A stretch of 64,000 bases of DNA from Paenisporosarcina antarctica (GTDB lineage Bacteria > Bacillota > Bacilli > Bacillales_A > Planococcaceae): contig NZ_CP038015.1 of assembly GCF_004367585.1 (NCBI RefSeq), positions 2,362,001-2,426,000 on the forward strand, given 5' to 3'. Below the pieces are notes generated by a model that saw only the letters and a program-made list of their open reading frames with translations, was not told the DNA's origin and made no database searches. How positions within the stretch are numbered: the stretch's first letter is position 1; every line of letters begins with the position of its first letter. Positions 61,288-64,000 of the stretch are shown one piece after another. Made by a program: the position numbers and the translations under genes.

Positions 61288-62955
61288 TTACTTCATTTGA
61301 TAAATTCTTGTTTCATATGGAGCAAGTTCTAAGTGCGTCTTAGCATCATGACTTACAATTTCTCGATTTGCTAGTAGCAATCTAGAATACTCAAAAGGCA
61401 TATCTGAAAGATGTGAAACCTCTACCTTTTTTGTAGATAAATTCGACAAAACAATGACTTGATCGTCACCTAATGTGCGTGAATACGCATAAATTTCTGG
61501 ATGGTAAGGAAGCAATAAATCATACGTACCATACGTAAAGACGTCATAAGATTTTTTCAATTGAATCATTTTTTTATAAAAATGATAAATCGAATGTTTA
61601 TCCCTTAACTGATCTTCAACATTAATCTCTGCAAAGTTTGGATTGACGCCAATCCAAGGTAATTCACTGGAGAAGCCAGCATTTTTTTCAGACGACCACT
61701 GCATGGGTGTGCGTGCGTTATCTCGACTTGAAGCCCAAATAATGCCCATTATATCTTCGTGCGAGACACCTTCACTGCGCTTTGCCACATATAAATTTTT
61801 AGCAGCAATATCATTGTAATCTTCAATCGATGAAAATTTGACATTGGTCATTCCAATTTCTTGTCCTTGGTAAATGAACGGTGTACCTTGCATGAAGAAA
61901 TACATGGAAGCCATTGCTGTAGCACTCTCATACCAATATTCTTTATCATTTCCCCATGTCGATACGGATCGAGCTTTGTCATGATTTTCGATAAATAATG
62001 CATTCCATCCCTTATTCTCAAGCCCTTTTTGCCAACGTGATAATACTTCTTTTAACGCGACAATATCGAGAGATGTTTTCTTTTCTGCATCCCACAAACC
62101 GAGATGTTCGAATTGGAAGACCATATTAAATGAACCATGCTCTTCACCGACCCACAGATCAATTTCATCTACCCCTACTCCATTAGCCTCGCCTACGGTC
62201 ATAATGTCATATTTAGCAAATGTTTCTTTTTTTAACTCTTGTAAGAAAGGGTGAATTCCGTTGACATTCATATATTTATCCCATGCCAGTACAGTGGGTA
62301 ATCCTTGTTCATTCGGCATATCTGAAAAGTTTTCATCTTTTTTTATATGACTGATTGCATCGACTCGGAAACCATCAATACCTTGATCTAGCCACCAATT
62401 AATCATGTCATAAAGCGCTGTTCGCACATCCGTATTTTCCCAGTTTAAATCCGGTTGTTTTTGAGAAAAAATGTGCAAATAGTATTGCTCGGTTAACTCA
62501 TCATATTGCCAAGCTGGTCCACTAAAAATACTTTCCCAGTTGTTTGGTTCTTTGCCATTTTTGCCATCACGCCAAATGTACCAATCACGTTTCGGATTGT
62601 TCTTTGATGATTTTGATTCGATGAACCACTGATGCTCGTCACTTGTATGGTTAATAACCAAATCAATAATAAGCTTCATTCCACGGACATGTACTTCTTG
62701 TAGTAACTGCGTGAAATCTGCCATCGTGCCAAACTCATCCATAATATCTTGATAATTACTAATGTCATAGCCATTGTCATCATTTGGAGATTTGTACATC
62801 GGGCAAATCCATATGACATCAATCCCTAATTCTTTTAAATAATCTAATTTTGAAATGACGCCTTGTAAATCACCAATGCCGTCTCCATTAGAATCCATAA
62901 AGCTTCGGGGATACACTTGATAGACAATTGCCTCTTTCCACCAGTTTCGTTTCAT
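61288..62955 (-). CDS. GH13 alpha-glucosidase (oligo-1,6-glucosidase/maltase type)
   Basis: 555 residues. GH13 regions: I DLVINHTSD, II GFRVDAISH (nucleophile Asp199), III VGEANG (acid/base Glu256), IV FIENHDKAR (Asp326). The residue after the nucleophile is Ala200, which in this subfamily goes with alpha-1,4 rather than alpha-1,6 preference (Val), an inference. Cytosolic, no signal peptide. It lies next to an MsmX/UgpC-like ATPase gene and a catabolite-type operator, so it probably splits imported maltodextrins. GAGG is seven bases upstream. Confidence 0.9.
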   Translation of the reverse strand: MKRNWWKEAIVYQVYPRSFMDSNGDGIGDLQGVISKLDYLKELGIDVIWICPMYKSPNDDNGYDISNYQDIMDEFGTMADFTQLLQEVHVRGMKLIIDLVINHTSDEHQWFIESKSSKNNPKRDWYIWRDGKNGKEPNNWESIFSGPAWQYDELTEQYYLHIFSQKQPDLNWENTDVRTALYDMINWWLDQGIDGFRVDAISHIKKDENFSDMPNEQGLPTVLAWDKYMNVNGIHPFLQELKKETFAKYDIMTVGEANGVGVDEIDLWVGEEHGSFNMVFQFEHLGLWDAEKKTSLDIVALKEVLSRWQKGLENKGWNALFIENHDKARSVSTWGNDKEYWYESATAMASMYFFMQGTPFIYQGQEIGMTNVKFSSIEDYNDIAAKNLYVAKRSEGVSHEDIMGIIWASSRDNARTPMQWSSEKNAGFSSELPWIGVNPNFAEINVEDQLRDKHSIYHFYKKMIQLKKSYDVFTYGTYDLLLPYHPEIYAYSRTLGDDQVIVLSNLSTKKVEVSHLSDMPFEYSRLLLANREIVSHDAKTHLELAPYETRIYQMK

Positions 62956-63108
62956 GGCTCGACCTCTTTCATTTTTAAAAGTTAAACAAACACAAATTAC
63001 GTGTCCATTTACATTTTCTTGACGTGATTGTCGTTCTAATAAATGTGATGGGTTAATTAAATTTTTTCCCCTAAATCTTAATAAGATTACCTAATATTAT
63101 CTCGATTG

Positions 63109-63122
63109 TGGAAACGTTTGCA
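63109..63122. promoter_or_regulatory. cre/LacI-family operator upstream of the alpha-glucosidase gene
   Basis: TGGAAACGTTTGCA fits the cre consensus TGWNANCGNTNNCA at all but one defined position and is nearly palindromic. It lies about 155 bases upstream of the start. A second imperfect site, TGAAAACGTTGAAA, is at 63152-63165. CcpA or a MalR-type repressor could bind. Confidence 0.6.
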
Positions 63123-63256
63123 CAAAAACACAATAAATATGTCATACATGATGAAAACGTTGAAATTAAGCCCTCTTAGCACTTAAATTAATCATTTTCA
63201 TCATGAGCCCTCTCATATCACAAAAGTAAATTAATTTAACCATTATTCGAAATCAA

Positions 63257-64000
63257 TTACTTAATTCGTAGTTCGCTATCACGATCAAAGAAATGTCCTC
63301 TTTCTAAATTAAACGATAGGTCAATTTCATTTCCTGGTTGAACGGGGTTACTAGAGTCTAAACGAGCAACAAAATCTTGACCTTCGATGCTAGAGTACAC
63401 CATTAATTCAGCACCCGTAAGTTCAGATACATCTACTTTCAAGTTTAAAGTCTGGTGCCCATCTGAAACTTCATTGCTAATATGTTCCGGTCGAATACCT
63501 AAAATTAATTCTTTTCCATCATATCCTTGATCTTTTAAATACGCTAGATGTGATTCCGGAACCTTAAGTGAAGTATTCCCTATTACGAACATGCCATAAA
63601 CTAATTTTCCTTTGAAGAAATTCATAGAAGGTGAACCTATAAAGCCTCCTACAAAAACGTTATCAGGTTTATCATATACTTCTTTGGGTGTGCCAATTTG
63701 TAGGACTAGTCCATCTTTCATTATGACAATTCGAGTAGCCATTGTCATTGCCTCAGTTTGATCATGAGTAACATAAATCGTTGTTGTGTTAAGACGTTGA
63801 TGTAATTTTGCAATTTCAGCACGCATTTGTACACGTAACTTGGAATCAAGATTTGATAAAGGTTCATCCATTAAAAATAGTTTTGCATCTCGAACGATAG
63901 CTCTTCCAAGCGCTACACGTTGACGTTGACCGCCTGATAATGCTTTCGGTTTACGATCCAAGTAAGCTTCTAAACCTAATATTTCTGCAGCATTTTGTAC
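63257..64000 (-). CDS. Carbohydrate ABC transporter ATPase, MsmX/UgpC type (5' end outside window)
   Basis: 247 residues visible; the frame is open to the edge, so the Walker A half is missing. Seen: signature LSGGQRQRVALGRAIVR, Walker B LFLMDEPLSNLD, switch YVTHDQTEAMTMATRI, then the OB-type regulatory domain (about 140-247) with LGIRPEHI. These shared ATPases energise maltodextrin and other sugar importers. The internal TTG at 63961 is not a real start. The gene ends 301 bases from the alpha-glucosidase gene, same direction. Confidence 0.9.
   Translation of the reverse strand, partial: VQNAAEILGLEAYLDRKPKALSGGQRQRVALGRAIVRDAKLFLMDEPLSNLDSKLRVQMRAEIAKLHQRLNTTTIYVTHDQTEAMTMATRIVIMKDGLVLQIGTPKEVYDKPDNVFVGGFIGSPSMNFFKGKLVYGMFVIGNTSLKVPESHLAYLKDQGYDGKELILGIRPEHISNEVSDGHQTLNLKVDVSELTGAELMVYSSIEGQDFVARLDSSNPVQPGNEIDLSFNLERGHFFDRDSELRIK

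Overview
The window looks like chromosome from a low-GC, endospore-forming Bacillales bacterium, probably of the Planococcaceae (Psychrobacillus, Sporosarcina or Lysinibacillus type). The placement is an inference from AT-rich spacers, strong GGAGG ribosome binding sites, frequent TTG/GTG starts, teichoic-acid genes (tagO, tagA), an LtaS-type synthase, a BclA-like collagen protein, a sigma-B promoter, a BirA box and a cre-like site. No tRNA, rRNA or CRISPR array was seen.

Layout. 1-6508 (all minus): envelope polymer genes, namely UDP-ManNAc-type dehydrogenase, tagA, a GT4 glycosyltransferase, tagO (cut by the window edge) and a lipoteichoic acid synthase-like gene. 7203-10758: a GntR regulator, PatA-like aminotransferase and RocB-like M20 hydrolase operon with a palindromic operator. 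11434-19557: XRE-cupin regulator with a small membrane protein, EamA transporter, DEDDh exonuclease, bioY with a BirA box, brnQ, a sigma-B-driven GSP17M-like protein and an extended SDR. 19791-22307: a stand-alone MurE-family ligase and a class I glutamine-amidotransferase-type hydrolase. 22466-23669: a decayed ISL3-family element carrying two inverted GC-rich repeats. 23814-30620: a Liv-type ABC importer operon (livG, acyl-CoA ligase, livH, livM, binding protein, livF) under a promoter with a TetR-like operator. 30965-37000: a membrane protein, an AAC(6')-like acetyltransferase, CopC-CopD, the collagen-like protein, a SEC-C protein and a YqcI/YcgG protein. 37294-44323: pyroglutamyl peptidase, a carbamoylase-type M20 hydrolase, two membrane proteins (DUF3100-like and partner), then a TAXI-type TRAP transporter. 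44822-50226: small hypotheticals, a NERD protein and a MerR, acyl-CoA ligase, acyl-CoA dehydrogenase operon. 51284-55167: a GAF-PAS-GGDEF-EAL protein translationally coupled to a ThDP enzyme. 55545-64000: RimK-like ATP-grasp, HAD phosphatase, small membrane proteins, NlpC/P60 hydrolase, pgi, a GH13 alpha-glucosidase and the end of an MsmX/UgpC-type ATPase.

The main themes are acid and amino-acid catabolism, each operon having its own regulator or operator, and cell-envelope assembly. Intergenic DNA carries a family of degenerate tandem repeats with an exact 21-nt period at seven separate places, two relics of the 3' end of one transposase gene with its hairpin, and many strong terminators. 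Some terminators are built from the last codons of the upstream gene. The observations most worth following are the 21-nt repeats, the c-di-GMP/ThDP-enzyme pair, the divergent MurE paralogue and the pcp/M20/DUF3100/TRAP neighbourhood.
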